Of a DNA stretch of 60,000 nt, positions 45,711-55,437 are shown one piece after another. The translations under genes and the position numbers were made by a program. Below the pieces are notes generated by a model. That model was not told where the DNA came from. It made no database searches and saw nothing but the letters and a program-made list of their open reading frames with translations. The DNA is from Planctomycetales bacterium (GTDB lineage Bacteria; Planctomycetota; Planctomycetia; Planctomycetales; Planctomycetaceae). The DNA lies in NCBI GenBank assembly GCA_026400835.1, contig JAPLOA010000064.1, forward strand, positions 1-60,000. The letters run 5' to 3'. Position 1 is the stretch's first letter. Each line of letters starts with the position of its first letter.

Positions 45711-45757
45711 AGCGGGCGAGACGCCCGCACTCCGGGAGCGCGGACGTCTCGTCCGCT
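45711..45757. repeat. double-hairpin repeat
   Basis: The arm AGCGGGCGAGACGCCCGCA at 45711-45729 is mirrored by the inverse-type arm at 45739-45757 (CGGACGTCTCGTCCGCT end). Each arm also forms its own hairpin (GCGGGCG/CGCCCGC; GCGGACG/CGTCCGC). This is the shape of a REP-type or BIME-like element next to the RAYT. Confidence 0.6.
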
Positions 45758-45792
45758 CTATTCGAAGCCTCAAACTACATTATGACGGTGCA

Positions 45793-47007
45793 CTAACTCT
45801 TGCCCACGAATCGGCCCATCAGGTCCCATCCGTTGGGGAACGCGACGGACGAAGCCGCTGCACTGACTTCGCTGTAGGTCGTGGCGGCGTCAGGCGTGAT
45901 TCCGGAACCGCACATCGCAAACGGGCAGTAGCCGTGACTGTGTGTGCGAGTTCTCAGGAAGGTTGGATGATCGGGACAAACCAACAGTCGATAGTCACCC
46001 TGCTGTTTCAACCATGCATGCAGTGGTCCCACGATATGTCGATCGATGTTCTCAACCGCTTTGATCTTTTCGTGAACATGCCCTTCATGAGAAGCCTCAT
46101 CGGTCGCTTCCACATGAACGACAACGAAGTCTTTATCAGGTCGCGACAAAGTCTCGATCGCCGCTCGACCTTTCGCGGCATAGTCCGTATCCAGATAACC
46201 AGTGGCTCCTTCGACTTCCACGACATCCCAGCCGATTAATCGCCCGATCCCGCGGAGCAAATCCACGGCCGTAATCACAGCGCCTCGAACCCCATAGCGA
46301 TCCACAAACGATCGAAACGCCGGACGCTGGCCCAGTCCCCACAACCAGATTTGCGTAGCCGCCAGTTCTCCTGCGGCAACTCGTCGACGGTTCGGTTCCG
46401 CATCCGCCAACAATTGCCGACTGTGATCCATCAACCGCAGGAGTTCGTCGGCTCCCGGTCCTTTCGGCAAATGCTCAGAAACCAGCTGGTCCGTGATATC
46501 GTGCGGAGGAGTACTCTCCGTCTGCTTCGAGAAGGGCGCGGCGACTCCACGGGAACGATACAAGAGCAGATTGCGATAGCTGACACCCGGCTGAAATTTC
46601 CAGTGACTGTCTCCGCACTGATCTTTCTGCAACAGTGTGATCAGCTCACGAGCCATCTCATTGGGATACTGACCGGCCGTAAAACTTGTCATCCGCCCAT
46701 CAGTGATGTTCACCAGATTGCAGCGAATCGCCCAGTCGCCGTCATGCAGTTCAATCCCCTGCGCCGCCGCTTCCAGCGGCGCGCGTCCGGTGTGAAACTC
46801 CAGCGGACTATAACCGAACAGGCTCATGGTCCCGACGTCACTGCCGGACGGCATCGACGCAGGAACATTGTCCGTCTGCCCCACCATCCCCAGCCGCGCC
46901 ACCTCATCCATGTGAGGAATCTGAGCAGCCTGCAGCGGCGTCAAACCAGACAACTCCGGCTGACCTTCATCGGCAACACCATCAGGAATAACAAGAGCAA
47001 ATTTCAT
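45793..47007 (-). CDS. apgM: 2,3-bisphosphoglycerate-independent phosphoglycerate mutase, archaeal type
   Basis: The start at 47007 (MKFALVIPDGVADEGQPEL) is preferred over one six codons upstream. The alkaline-phosphatase fold signature VIPDGVAD, the serine region MPSGSDVGTMSLFGYSP, VEATDEASHEGHV and LVCPDHPTFL with HSHGYCPF are all present. It interconverts 3- and 2-phosphoglycerate in glycolysis without a bisphosphate cofactor. The 404-residue length matches the ApgM group. It lies downstream of the CE15 esterase on the same strand, with a 162-base gap. Confidence 0.9.
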   Translation of the reverse strand: MKFALVIPDGVADEGQPELSGLTPLQAAQIPHMDEVARLGMVGQTDNVPASMPSGSDVGTMSLFGYSPLEFHTGRAPLEAAAQGIELHDGDWAIRCNLVNITDGRMTSFTAGQYPNEMARELITLLQKDQCGDSHWKFQPGVSYRNLLLYRSRGVAAPFSKQTESTPPHDITDQLVSEHLPKGPGADELLRLMDHSRQLLADAEPNRRRVAAGELAATQIWLWGLGQRPAFRSFVDRYGVRGAVITAVDLLRGIGRLIGWDVVEVEGATGYLDTDYAAKGRAAIETLSRPDKDFVVVHVEATDEASHEGHVHEKIKAVENIDRHIVGPLHAWLKQQGDYRLLVCPDHPTFLRTRTHSHGYCPFAMCGSGITPDAATTYSEVSAAASSVAFPNGWDLMGRFVGKS

Positions 47008-47169
47008 AGCTGTGGTCAGATCCAAATCACGAAACAGGGAAGCCCGTCAGTTCTTTTCAGGCAATCAAACGCCGAAGTCTAGTGTCGCGAGAGACGCTAC
47101 GCACGCCACACAATGCAGACTGCGATTGTTGAAAAGCGAAGTCACGCCATCATCGAAAAACCGCTCGTC

Positions 47170-48501
47170 TCACTTCTTCAGATGCTTGTCAGCAAACGCA
47201 ATGTACTGCTCCCAATCGAAGTCCTTGACATCATGCTCGCCGGTACGCACATGGTAGGCCACATCCGTCATGACAGGCTCATTGACACCCGGCATTTTCT
47301 CCGAGGGCAGCGGCTTCTTACTCAGCAACTGGTACACCGGACCCGCATGGTAAACACCGAGAAACTCACCGTAGGGATCTGCCCATTTGTCTTCCTCAGC
47401 ACTGGCCACGTAAACCGGGCGTGGCGCTGACAGAGCGATCAGCATATGGTGGTCAATCGGCATGGCCTGTTCGTTGTTGTTGTACTTGCGATGGTTCAGA
47501 CAAAACCAATGTGGGAACGATGTATTGATTCGGGCCACCGTCTCACCGTACCAGCGTTTGCTCAACGCGGCACCGCCACAGCCAGACTCATTGGCGATGA
47601 TCATCGCAAAACGAGGATCCGTGGCTCCGGCCCACAACGAGGTCTTCCCCAATCGAGAATGCCCAAAGACAGCCACGGACTTCGCATCGATTTTGGCATC
47701 TGATTCCAGGACATCCAAGGCACGGCTCAAGCCCCACGCCCAGGCACTGATGGAACCACCGGCATCGCCAGCACGCGGAGCAGCGCCTTTCTCGAACAGC
47801 GAATGAATTCCATTCTTGAATCCATCGTCGAAATCCGGATCGACATCGCCGTAGTAGATCGTGATCAGGCCATAACCACTTTTCACAATCTTCTCTACGG
47901 CCCATCGGCTGGCTTCTGATCCTCGAGCAGCATCCGTCGACTTGTTATTGTCGATTCCGTAGTCCTTGTTGTTGCGAACCCACGACTCCGTAATATTCAA
48001 CGCGGGGTCTTTCTCGACGGAATGATTTCCGTTGAAGTTGTAACCCAGGAATGCTGGCACGGGACCTTTGGCATTTGCTGGCGTGTAGATCAGGAGATCC
48101 ATCTGCGGACCGTTGTCGTCCGCCGAGAAATAAACCGTCACTTCACGCCGCAGCGCTGCGCCGTTGATCGCCTTTGGATTTTCTGAACGAACCTTTGTTC
48201 GCAACTTCACTTCACCCTGCGGTAGTTTTCCGAAGACGTGTTCCTCAAACATTCGCAGCAGCTCCGGACGACGCTTGCTGGCCCACAGTTCCGGGGAATC
48301 AATCTTTGTGCCATCTTCAGCCTTCAAAACATCGGGCAAGGTATAGGCTGGAACCTTGGATTCGTCGTAGTTGTACTCTTCAGCGGCTGACTCGGCTGCG
48401 TTCATCGACAAAAATCCGACAAGGAATAACAGGCCCGCGATCCGGCGCGACACGGGTGACAGTTGCCGCGATTCAGAGTGCGACAGGGAGGAATGCAACA
48501 T
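47170..48501 (-). CDS. CE15-like glucuronoyl esterase, exported
   Basis: The 443-residue protein has a leader with LLFLVGFLSMNA. The catalytic Ser is in VAVFGHSRLGKTSLW, equivalent to the GCSRxGK motif of CE15, and NESGCGGAALSKRW follows it as in bacterial members. The acid and His are likely in the regions YVASAEEDKWADP and YHVRTGEHDV. Known CE15 enzymes cut ester bonds between lignin and glucuronoxylan or similar uronic esters. It is adjacent (53 bases) to an SGNH esterase gene on the same strand, which suggests a polysaccharide-degrading pair. Confidence 0.82.
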   Translation of the reverse strand: MLHSSLSHSESRQLSPVSRRIAGLLFLVGFLSMNAAESAAEEYNYDESKVPAYTLPDVLKAEDGTKIDSPELWASKRRPELLRMFEEHVFGKLPQGEVKLRTKVRSENPKAINGAALRREVTVYFSADDNGPQMDLLIYTPANAKGPVPAFLGYNFNGNHSVEKDPALNITESWVRNNKDYGIDNNKSTDAARGSEASRWAVEKIVKSGYGLITIYYGDVDPDFDDGFKNGIHSLFEKGAAPRAGDAGGSISAWAWGLSRALDVLESDAKIDAKSVAVFGHSRLGKTSLWAGATDPRFAMIIANESGCGGAALSKRWYGETVARINTSFPHWFCLNHRKYNNNEQAMPIDHHMLIALSAPRPVYVASAEEDKWADPYGEFLGVYHAGPVYQLLSKKPLPSEKMPGVNEPVMTDVAYHVRTGEHDVKDFDWEQYIAFADKHLKK

Positions 48502-48554
48502 GATCTGGAACTCCGAATGGTGGAAGCGGAATACTGTTCAAGTCAAGCTGACGG

Positions 48555-49391
48555 CTATTTCTTTGCCGCCACATGCGTTTCACGAATCAGCGGTGCCAGA
48601 AATTTGGCCGTTTCATCGCCGATCACATGATAGCCAGCAAGGTTAGGATGTCGATCTCCGAACCACCCCGGCAGATGCCCGAAATGAGCATCCAGCCGAT
48701 TATCCATCACCTCAACGGTTGGGTTTGCGCCGGGCACGATAAACGACTTTACGAACTCACGCCTGTTCTCGGGAATCTTCTCGAGCGGAAAGCGACGATA
48801 GTTCAACATGTCAGGGCCTCGTTTCAGCTCCTCGGCATAACGCGGGTAGATGTCGAACAGTGTCAGCCCCTCTGCCTTCGCAACTTGTTCATTCAACTTG
48901 TTCAGCCGCAGACACATCTCTTCGCTGCCGTAAGGAATGACCGTCATTACAACGAGAGTTGCCTGTGGATGGTCGACCTTGATCCGCTCGATGAGCTCGT
49001 GATAGTCCTTCGGAAAGTTCTCTTCAAGATTCTCGCGATAAGCGTTGTCGTTCAGACCGTATCGGATCAGGACGTAGTCAATGCCCGGTAACTTTGAGGC
49101 TTCTTTCTCGTAGCGACCGGAATCAAGCAGCCTCCGAATATACTCGCCACTCAATCCCAGATTGATCACGTTTGTTGGAGGCAGATCTTTCTCTTCGGCC
49201 AGTAGAAGGCGAATGACATCTTCCAGATGCGGACCTTCGGGCACATGGCGTCGAGGAACACTTCCCTCTGTCGTGCTGTCGCCGAGCAACAAAATCTGAA
49301 CCTTGCCTTCGTGCTCTGCTTTGAGCTGTGAGCCGTTGAAGAGCAGAGCGAGTACTGCAACTAGGAGGATCCGCAAGAGGGGCAATCGCAT
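48555..49391 (-). CDS. exported SGNH/GDSL hydrolase
   Basis: The 278-residue protein begins with a signal peptide (LLRILLVAVLALLFNGSQ). SGNH blocks are visible: LLLGDSTTEGSV (catalytic Ser), NLGLSGEYIRR (Gly block), YVLIRYGLNDNAY (Asn block), and RHPNLAGYHVIGDETA (His block, with an Asp nearby). It is probably a carbohydrate or lipid esterase outside the cytoplasm. It is the first gene of a pair with the CE15 esterase. The long Gln/Lys region after residue 130 looks normal for the group. Confidence 0.82.
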   Translation of the reverse strand: MRLPLLRILLVAVLALLFNGSQLKAEHEGKVQILLLGDSTTEGSVPRRHVPEGPHLEDVIRLLLAEEKDLPPTNVINLGLSGEYIRRLLDSGRYEKEASKLPGIDYVLIRYGLNDNAYRENLEENFPKDYHELIERIKVDHPQATLVVMTVIPYGSEEMCLRLNKLNEQVAKAEGLTLFDIYPRYAEELKRGPDMLNYRRFPLEKIPENRREFVKSFIVPGANPTVEVMDNRLDAHFGHLPGWFGDRHPNLAGYHVIGDETAKFLAPLIRETHVAAKK

Positions 49392-49811
49392 AGAAACAGC
49401 TCCGAACGCGAGGGCAGGAAAGAGACCAAGCCCGAAAGAGGCCGACTCAGGAGGACCCGGACTCTAACATCCGCTACGCCAACCTTGCAGTGTGCCGAAG
49501 AACGAGTTCGACGGGTTCAGGTAGAATCAAGTGCCTACGGACTATCTCTGAAAACAGCCACGCTGAGCCGGCGTGGCAAGGACAATTCATGTAAAGCTCG
49601 CAAAGAAGCTGTTGGTTCCTGACGAGAAGGTGTCGATACAGCGACCGGTTCGGCCTGCTTTCTTCTCATGTTGAAAATCCCTGTCGGCTGACGGAGGAGA
49701 ACGAAGGCTGCGTCTGTTAGAGTGGTGGCGGTGCGGATTGTCAGCCAGTGTTTTGCCGGAGTGGATTCGGCCGCAGAAGGTTGGTCTCCCACGCAACACT
49801 ACTGGAAACGT
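49392..49811. other. intergenic region, no gene seen
   Basis: This 420-base region separates the divergent SGNH and coaD genes. A short minus-strand open frame (49535-49792) has no recognised content, and the coaD frame is open back to 49722 without conserved residues. Promoters for both flanking genes are expected; I see no clear site. Confidence 0.35.
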
Positions 49812-50339
49812 ATGATGACAACTCCAGACGAAAAACCATCGTCCGCCGTATACGTCGGCAGCTTCGATCCAATGACTCTGGGCCACCTGGATATCATCCG
49901 GCGAGCCGCCAGGATCTTTGAACAAGTCACAGTGGGGATTGGGATCAACCCGGACAAAAACACCCTGTTCTCACCAGCTGATCGGCTGGAGATGTGCCAG
50001 GCTTCTGTACGGGATCTTGGCAACGTTGATGTGCGCACCTTCGATGGCCTCGCCGTGGAGTTTGTGAAACATTGCGGCAGCCGGATTTTGCTCCGCGGTG
50101 TTCGCACGCTGACAGATATCGAGGCGGAGTTTACGATGACTCTGACCAATCGGGTGCTCGACCAGGAGATCGAATCTGTTTTCCTGATGTCGGCCGAACG
50201 TTATGCTCATATCTCCAGTTCACTGATCAAGCAGATCGCCCAAATGGCAAAGGCGGATGTTCGATCTCGCCTGAAGGACTTTGTTCCGATGGCCGTCATT
50301 GAACCCCTGATCACACGAGTCCACAAACACCGTTCGTGA
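49812..50339 (+). CDS. coaD: phosphopantetheine adenylyltransferase
   Basis: The ATG at 49812 gives 175 residues; the GSFDPMTLGHLDIIRRA block (T/HxGH motif) begins close after it. ILLRGVRTLTDIEAEFTMTL and YAHISSSLIKQIA complete the family signature. It makes dephospho-CoA from 4'-phosphopantetheine and ATP in the cytoplasm. The N-terminal MMTTPDEKPSSA is a small extra leader. Context does not point to an operon partner. Confidence 0.95.
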   Translation: MMTTPDEKPSSAVYVGSFDPMTLGHLDIIRRAARIFEQVTVGIGINPDKNTLFSPADRLEMCQASVRDLGNVDVRTFDGLAVEFVKHCGSRILLRGVRTLTDIEAEFTMTLTNRVLDQEIESVFLMSAERYAHISSSLIKQIAQMAKADVRSRLKDFVPMAVIEPLITRVHKHRS

Positions 50340-50418
50340 ACACGCGAAACACAGAACATCCGCAGATCGCTTCACCTTTGAATCATCAACTTCTGGCTTA
50401 AGAAGAGAACTTCCGAAT

Positions 50419-51009
50419 ATGGTCAAGACTGCCTCCACAATGCTGAGCCTCGGAACTCAGGCTCCCGACTTTTCACTGCCCAACGTCGATGGAACTCAGG
50501 TTTCCCGATCACAATTCGCCGGCAAGTCCCTGCTTGTGATCTTTATGTGTAACCATTGTCCGTTCGTCATTCATATTCGCTCGGCGCTGCAGCAGTTTGC
50601 TGCCGAGTATCAGAGCAAAGGGCTGGCGATTGTTGGCATCAGCAGCAACGATGCCGCCGCCTATCCTCAGGACGGACCCGACAAGATGAAAGAAGAAGCT
50701 CGCACCGCAGGCTATACTTTCCCTTATCTGTTCGATGCGACGCAGGAAGTTGCGATCGCCTACAAGGCCGCCTGTACTCCGGACTTGTTCCTCTTCGATG
50801 CCGATCATTCGCTGGTCTATCGCGGACAGTTTGATTCCAGCCGCCCCGGCAATGGACTTCCCGTGACCGGCGCCGATCTCAGAGTTGCTTGTGACGCTGT
50901 TCTTGGTGGCCAGCCTGCCGCCACGGAGCAAAGCCCAAGCATCGGCTGTAACATCAAATGGCGTGCTGGGCAGGAACCAGAGTACTTCACGGGGATTTCC
51001 GCCACCTGA
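50419..51009 (+). CDS. thioredoxin-family (AhpC/TSA-like) protein
   Basis: The 196-residue protein has a thioredoxin fold with SLLVIFMCNHCPFVIHI (CxxC active site, C-N-H-C), then GLAIVGISSNDAAAYPQDG, YLFDATQEVAIAYKAACTPD and FLFDADHSLVYRGQFDSSRP. The cis-Pro (ACTPD) is present. This is the TlpA/redoxin-like group that works in cytoplasmic or membrane thiol control, and the CNHC site resembles peroxiredoxin-like disulfide reductases. It follows coaD by 79 bases and precedes a zinc-ribbon coiled-coil gene by 61. Confidence 0.85.
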   Translation: MVKTASTMLSLGTQAPDFSLPNVDGTQVSRSQFAGKSLLVIFMCNHCPFVIHIRSALQQFAAEYQSKGLAIVGISSNDAAAYPQDGPDKMKEEARTAGYTFPYLFDATQEVAIAYKAACTPDLFLFDADHSLVYRGQFDSSRPGNGLPVTGADLRVACDAVLGGQPAATEQSPSIGCNIKWRAGQEPEYFTGISAT

Positions 51010-51070
51010 GATCAGGTTGCGGTCTTCGCATCAGAGTTGGATGGGTTGTTTCGTTTGAGTCAGTCTGAAA

Positions 51071-51787
51071 GTGAGTTACCAAATGGCATCTGAGATGTCT
51101 GTCGCTCTGAGCAATCTCCATCGTCTATTGCAGCAACTGGCGGAAGCTGAGGCGGCTCTGGCTGATGGTCCTCGTGCCGTCGCTCTGGCAGAAAAACAGG
51201 TGACTCAGGCCGAACAGGCCATTGAGGAACAAAAGCAGACGATCAAGGCCAATCGAAAAGCGGCTGATGATCTCAATCTGAAACTCAAGACTAAAGAAGC
51301 AGAACTCGGCAAGCTCACTGGACAACTTAACAGCGCCTCATCCAACAAAGAGTACGACATCTTCAAGGGCCAGATCGAAGGCGCTAAAAAGGATCGCGGA
51401 GAAATCGAAGAGACTGCACTCGGGGCAATGGAAGAGATCGATGCCGCTCAGGCAAAACTGAAACAGTTTGAAGCAGAACTGCAGTCCCGAAAGAAAATTG
51501 CTCAGACGGCAAAAGCCCACTTCGAAGCATCAAAGCCTGAAGTTGACGCAAAGATCGCGGCCATACAGTTTCAGATCGTTGAGGCAGAAAAAGTCATTCC
51601 TGGCGAGGGCAAAGCCGCCTGGAATCGATTGCGAAAAGCTCACGGAGCCAGCGCGCTTGCGGTAATGGAAGATGGCTTTTGCGAAGCCTGCAGTACCAAG
51701 GTCACGAATCAGGATATGGTACGAATCCGCATGAGCGACTTCATGGGATGCCGAGGCTGCGGACGAATTCTGTATTTCACAGAGTAA
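51071..51787 (+). CDS. coiled-coil protein with C4 zinc ribbon (DUF164-like)
   Basis: A GTG at 51071 opens 238 residues. About residues 15-180 form a long helical hairpin of heptad type (EKQVTQAEQAIEEQKQTIKA, LKTKEAELGKLTGQLNSAS). The C-terminus has a zinc ribbon, GFCEACSTKVTNQDM then GCRGCGRILYF, giving two CxxC pairs. This is the YbeD-independent DUF164/zf-RING_7 layout seen in many bacteria, where it may bind nucleic acid or RNase-associated factors. The role is not settled. A methionine at MSYQMASEMS allows a slightly later start. Confidence 0.82.
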   Translation: MSYQMASEMSVALSNLHRLLQQLAEAEAALADGPRAVALAEKQVTQAEQAIEEQKQTIKANRKAADDLNLKLKTKEAELGKLTGQLNSASSNKEYDIFKGQIEGAKKDRGEIEETALGAMEEIDAAQAKLKQFEAELQSRKKIAQTAKAHFEASKPEVDAKIAAIQFQIVEAEKVIPGEGKAAWNRLRKAHGASALAVMEDGFCEACSTKVTNQDMVRIRMSDFMGCRGCGRILYFTE

Positions 51788-51831
51788 GCACTCGCCAGCG
51801 GACGCTCGGACAACCTGACGCCATGACGCCA

Positions 51832-52677
51832 TCATTTCGCTGAAGAGGCGTCGACAGCCGTTACGCGGTCCACGAACTTCAGAAGCAATGGAAACGCGGG
51901 ACGGACCATCTGTCCGTGATCGTAACCTCCCAACTCATGAAGCGTAACGTCCGGATGCTTCAACTGCTTCAGCATTCGCCATGTATACGCGTTTTCCTCA
52001 TAGCGTCCGAGAAGTTCCTGTTCCCGATCGCCAGTGACCAACAATATCGGAGGACTGTTGTTCCGAATGTGGTTCAATGGTGCATAGCCATCGATGACCG
52101 GTCGAGTGTCCTCGATGCCATTCTCTTTTCGAATCGTGAAATGAGTAATCATCTGACCGCTGATTGGAGCAACTCCCGCCAGGGAGTCCGCGTCGACACC
52201 AAAGGCCTGCAGGTACTTCCTGTCAAAGGAAGTCACCGCGGCCAGATAACCTCCGGCCGAATGCCCGCTGACAACAATGCGATCAGCAGAGCCACCATGC
52301 TCTTCAATGTGCTTCACGGTCCATGCAATCGCGGCGGCCGCATCTTCAATGTAAGCCGGCGCATTGACGTCCGGGTGAAGACGATAGCTCGCTGCCACAA
52401 CGGCAACTCCACTGCGTTCCAGTTCCGGTGGAATCGACCGTTTTCCGCCAGTCAGTCCGCCACCATGAAACCAGAGAATCGTGGCAAACTGTTTCTCGCC
52501 AACCGGGCAACTGATATCGAGTCGGCACTTGTCCTGCATACCAGGCGTCGGAGTCTCTATGTCTGTCCGATAGAAGACATCCTGAACGCGCACTCGGGTG
52601 TCTTCCGCGGAAAGCGGATGACAGATCAGGCCAGCCAGAAGAGACAAGACCATATTCAACAGGTACGGTCGAAGCAT
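51832..52677 (-). CDS. BD-FAE-like alpha/beta hydrolase (exported)
   Basis: The start at 52677 (MLRPYLLNMVLSLLAG) gives a signal segment. Motifs include LWFHGGGLTGGKR (oxyanion hole HGGG), IVVSGHSAGGYLAAV (catalytic Ser), LLVTGDREQELLGRYEENA (Asp region) and LGGYDHGQMV (His). This is a feruloyl/acyl esterase-like group of hormone-sensitive-lipase type hydrolases. It is on the same strand as and 120 bases after the KAS III-like gene, and may share its transcript. Confidence 0.85.
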   Translation of the reverse strand: MLRPYLLNMVLSLLAGLICHPLSAEDTRVRVQDVFYRTDIETPTPGMQDKCRLDISCPVGEKQFATILWFHGGGLTGGKRSIPPELERSGVAVVAASYRLHPDVNAPAYIEDAAAAIAWTVKHIEEHGGSADRIVVSGHSAGGYLAAVTSFDRKYLQAFGVDADSLAGVAPISGQMITHFTIRKENGIEDTRPVIDGYAPLNHIRNNSPPILLVTGDREQELLGRYEENAYTWRMLKQLKHPDVTLHELGGYDHGQMVRPAFPLLLKFVDRVTAVDASSAK

Positions 52678-52797
52678 CTCGGGACTCCCGGCAGGCATCA
52701 CGTTAGACGAAATCAGCTCAGAAGTTTGGGCAGGGGCTCATAACACCGATGGCAATGCTGCGGTAATTACGCACCGGGATAAAGAAGTGGAGACTCC

Positions 52798-54000
52798 TCA
52801 GACAGCCGGAACACTGCCATGCGCAAGGACCGTTTCTTCCAACTGCGTCTCTCTGTCGGACACGGTAACCCATTGCAGGCAGGCATGACCTGCAGACATA
52901 TGATCACCGATTTCTTCCATGCAAATCCCTGCCGCCAGAAGAATAATGTGGTCACCTTCACGCGGTGGCTGAAGTCCATTAGCTTCAAGCACCTGCGACA
53001 GGCGCGACAGAATCGTCGGAACAGAAGATGAGATCGTATTACCGTATGTCTTTAAATTGTTCAGATATTCGAATTCCGGGAACTCGACCCTGGCCGCAGC
53101 AACCAGCGCCTTGAGCAGCTTACCGCTGGGCTGATGCGGTACCACGATGACTCGCTGCCCCGGGAGAACTTCGATCGAAGACGCCGCTGTCCGCAATCCT
53201 TCCAGCATCAGTTCGATGCCGTTCAGAAACACGGGCTCTGCATTCATTCGCATGACAGTCCGGTGAATGGGCTGCCCACGAAAACAAAAACCATCCGTTG
53301 TGTCGCGACGAAACAAAGGATCGGGATTCGGCCGCAGATGATCCGGGACCGGAAAATCTTCAGAACGAACAGTAGAGACAGGAATTCCCTTGCCACGCTC
53401 CAGGACCATAGCCGTCGCCCCGGCAGCAACAATGCCACAGAACAAACGGTCCGACGAATCATGCCATGTTTCAGGAGTTTCAATATTCAGGAGTGCTATC
53501 CGTGAAACGCATTCGTCCCCTGACAAATGCAGAACCGCTTCATGCAGCAATTTCAAAAAACCGCTACATCCAAAATTAAACGCGAGCAGTTTACCTGCAG
53601 AAACCCCGTGTCTCTCAGATAACTCCTCGGCGAGACGTTCACACGCAATTGGATCCGTGTTTGAATGACACAGCATGATTACCGGAAAATCCCGCAGAAG
53701 AATTCCGGACTCCTGCTCAAGGCGTCGCCCCAGCGCAACTCCGATCTCAGCAGCCGTCACTCCGGGGCGAAGAATCCGACGAACGGAGATCCCCGTAGAC
53801 CGACTGACATTCTCAGGACTTGCGAATCCCGCAGCACCGCCAAGACGCGAAAATTCCACGATCCGCGTGTTGTCAAGAAAATCATAAAGATCGTCCCGAT
53901 CATACACGTCCACGATGCTGGACAAACCCAGCATCGATTCTGTTTCTGAAAAGCATTGTTCCACAAAATGCTCCGAAGAGACTATCAGATCCGCCAACAA
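52798..54000 (-). CDS. 3-oxoacyl-ACP synthase III-like (KAS III/thiolase fold)
   Basis: The 400-residue protein shows the FabH triad: C145 in FNFGCSGFLKLL, H289 in VVPHQPSGKLL and N321 in YGNTISSSVP. It is longer than typical FabH (about 320) and has a divergent N-terminal ~80 residues. It could start fatty-acid synthesis or make a specialised acyl product. Its companion genes on the same strand are a Gfo/Idh/MocA oxidoreductase (51 bases upstream) and a hydrolase downstream; no acyl-carrier protein is adjacent. Confidence 0.82.
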   Translation of the reverse strand: MLADLIVSSEHFVEQCFSETESMLGLSSIVDVYDRDDLYDFLDNTRIVEFSRLGGAAGFASPENVSRSTGISVRRILRPGVTAAEIGVALGRRLEQESGILLRDFPVIMLCHSNTDPIACERLAEELSERHGVSAGKLLAFNFGCSGFLKLLHEAVLHLSGDECVSRIALLNIETPETWHDSSDRLFCGIVAAGATAMVLERGKGIPVSTVRSEDFPVPDHLRPNPDPLFRRDTTDGFCFRGQPIHRTVMRMNAEPVFLNGIELMLEGLRTAASSIEVLPGQRVIVVPHQPSGKLLKALVAAARVEFPEFEYLNNLKTYGNTISSSVPTILSRLSQVLEANGLQPPREGDHIILLAAGICMEEIGDHMSAGHACLQWVTVSDRETQLEETVLAHGSVPAV

Positions 54001-54051
54001 ATACGCATGCAGGTATAGACACGATACCTGAAATACACAGACCGCAACGAC

Positions 54052-55437
54052 TCACACTTGAATTTCGTAACCCTTACGCTGTTCACGCGCCTGCCAAAGT
54101 GCGGCCTGCGGATCGCCGACGATCTGTTCTTTGTCCGGATCCCAATTCAAGGTTCTGTTCAGACGAATTGCAATATTCGCAAGGTGGCAGACGGTCATCG
54201 CGCGATGATGACTGTGGACATCACTAATCGGCTGAGCCCTGTCGACAATACACTCGAAGAAATTCTTCATGTGGTTGCCGGGTTGCTTACCTTTGTACAA
54301 AGTCTTCAAAGTCTCTTCCTGCAGAGGCTTTTCCTTCATGCTGTCGACAGCAGCACCAGTGAGTTTGCCCCGATTCACAAAAATCCGGCCCTCTGTCCCT
54401 TCGAGCATCAGTCCGTTATCAAATCCAAGGTCATCCGCTCGATCGCGAATATGCAGCACAGCGTCATTGGCAAATGTCGCAGTCACATGAAACTCCGTCG
54501 CCGTGTTGTACTGACTCGGATCTGTGGGCATTCCATTCTCGAATGGTACCGGATGCTTTGCCATCACCGGCTCAACCTTGACAGGGCCCGTGTTCTCCAG
54601 GTTAAACGCCCAGGCTGCGATATCCACGTGGTGAGCACCCCAGTCGGTCATCTTGCCACCCGAATATTCATACCACCAACGGAATTCATAGTGACATCGA
54701 GAGTTTCCGTAACGGCCGTCGGTCTTTTTGAAGCGGTACTCTGTCATTGGAGCCTGCCCCAACCACATATCCCAGTTCAGGCCTTTAGGAATCTCGGCGA
54801 CATCAATCGGACCACTGCTCGGTGCTCCACCAATCGCAACAGTGACCGTCTTCAATTCGCCGATGCGCCCTTCACGAATCAATGCGACGGCATGCAGAAA
54901 TCGCAAATCCATCTCACTGCGTTGTTGCGTTCCAACTTGAAAGACTCGCCCTGTTTCTTCCAGAACTTTGCGGATCTGCTTGCCCTCGTCGATCGTCAGT
55001 GTGAGCGGCTTCTCGCAGTAGACATCCTTTCCCGCCTTCATTGCTTCGATCGCGATTTTTGTATGCCAATGATCTGGAGTGACGATCGTTACGACATCAA
55101 TATCCTTCCGATCAAGCACGCGTCGATAATCCTCATATATGTCGACTGATCGCGCAACTCCGGGCTTGCTCTGAAGTTCAAGAACCTTCGCCTTACCCGC
55201 TTCGACATGGGCTACATCAACGTCGCATACTGCAGCGCAGTCGGAAAATTTCATGGCATTGGGACCAACCGCATTCCAACGGTCGCCCGTTCCGATACAT
55301 CCTAAAACGGGACGCTCGTTAGCACTCCGAAACGGCGATGCGAGTGACTCTGGGGAAAACCAATAAGGCAAGCAAGCCGAAGCGACTCCGGCAAGACTGG
55401 CAGCCTTCAGAAACTGGCGACGATTGGTGGATGACAT
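54052..55437 (-). CDS. Gfo/Idh/MocA oxidoreductase with Tat signal
   Basis: The start at 55437 gives [19 protein letters not shown], a twin-arginine signal (RRQFLK). The Rossmann region ([54 protein letters not shown]) and the GFO_IDH C-terminal domain ([21 protein letters not shown]) are intact. The WGAHHVD segment holds the catalytic His region. Planctomycetes carry many such exported NAD-dependent sugar or inositol oxidoreductases. The substrate cannot be read from sequence. The 461-residue length is normal for the exported group. Confidence 0.9.
   Translation of the reverse strand: MSSTNRRQFLKAASLAGVASACLPYWFSPESLASPFRSANERPVLGCIGTGDRWNAVGPNAMKFSDCAAVCDVDVAHVEAGKAKVLELQSKPGVARSVDIYEDYRRVLDRKDIDVVTIVTPDHWHTKIAIEAMKAGKDVYCEKPLTLTIDEGKQIRKVLEETGRVFQVGTQQRSEMDLRFLHAVALIREGRIGELKTVTVAIGGAPSSGPIDVAEIPKGLNWDMWLGQAPMTEYRFKKTDGRYGNSRCHYEFRWWYEYSGGKMTDWGAHHVDIAAWAFNLENTGPVKVEPVMAKHPVPFENGMPTDPSQYNTATEFHVTATFANDAVLHIRDRADDLGFDNGLMLEGTEGRIFVNRGKLTGAAVDSMKEKPLQEETLKTLYKGKQPGNHMKNFFECIVDRAQPISDVHSHHRAMTVCHLANIAIRLNRTLNWDPDKEQIVGDPQAALWQAREQRKGYEIQV

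Noticed and set aside
49535-49792. Minus-strand frame between SGNH and coaD
   Set aside because: Residues look like random translation, and it overlaps the likely promoter of coaD.
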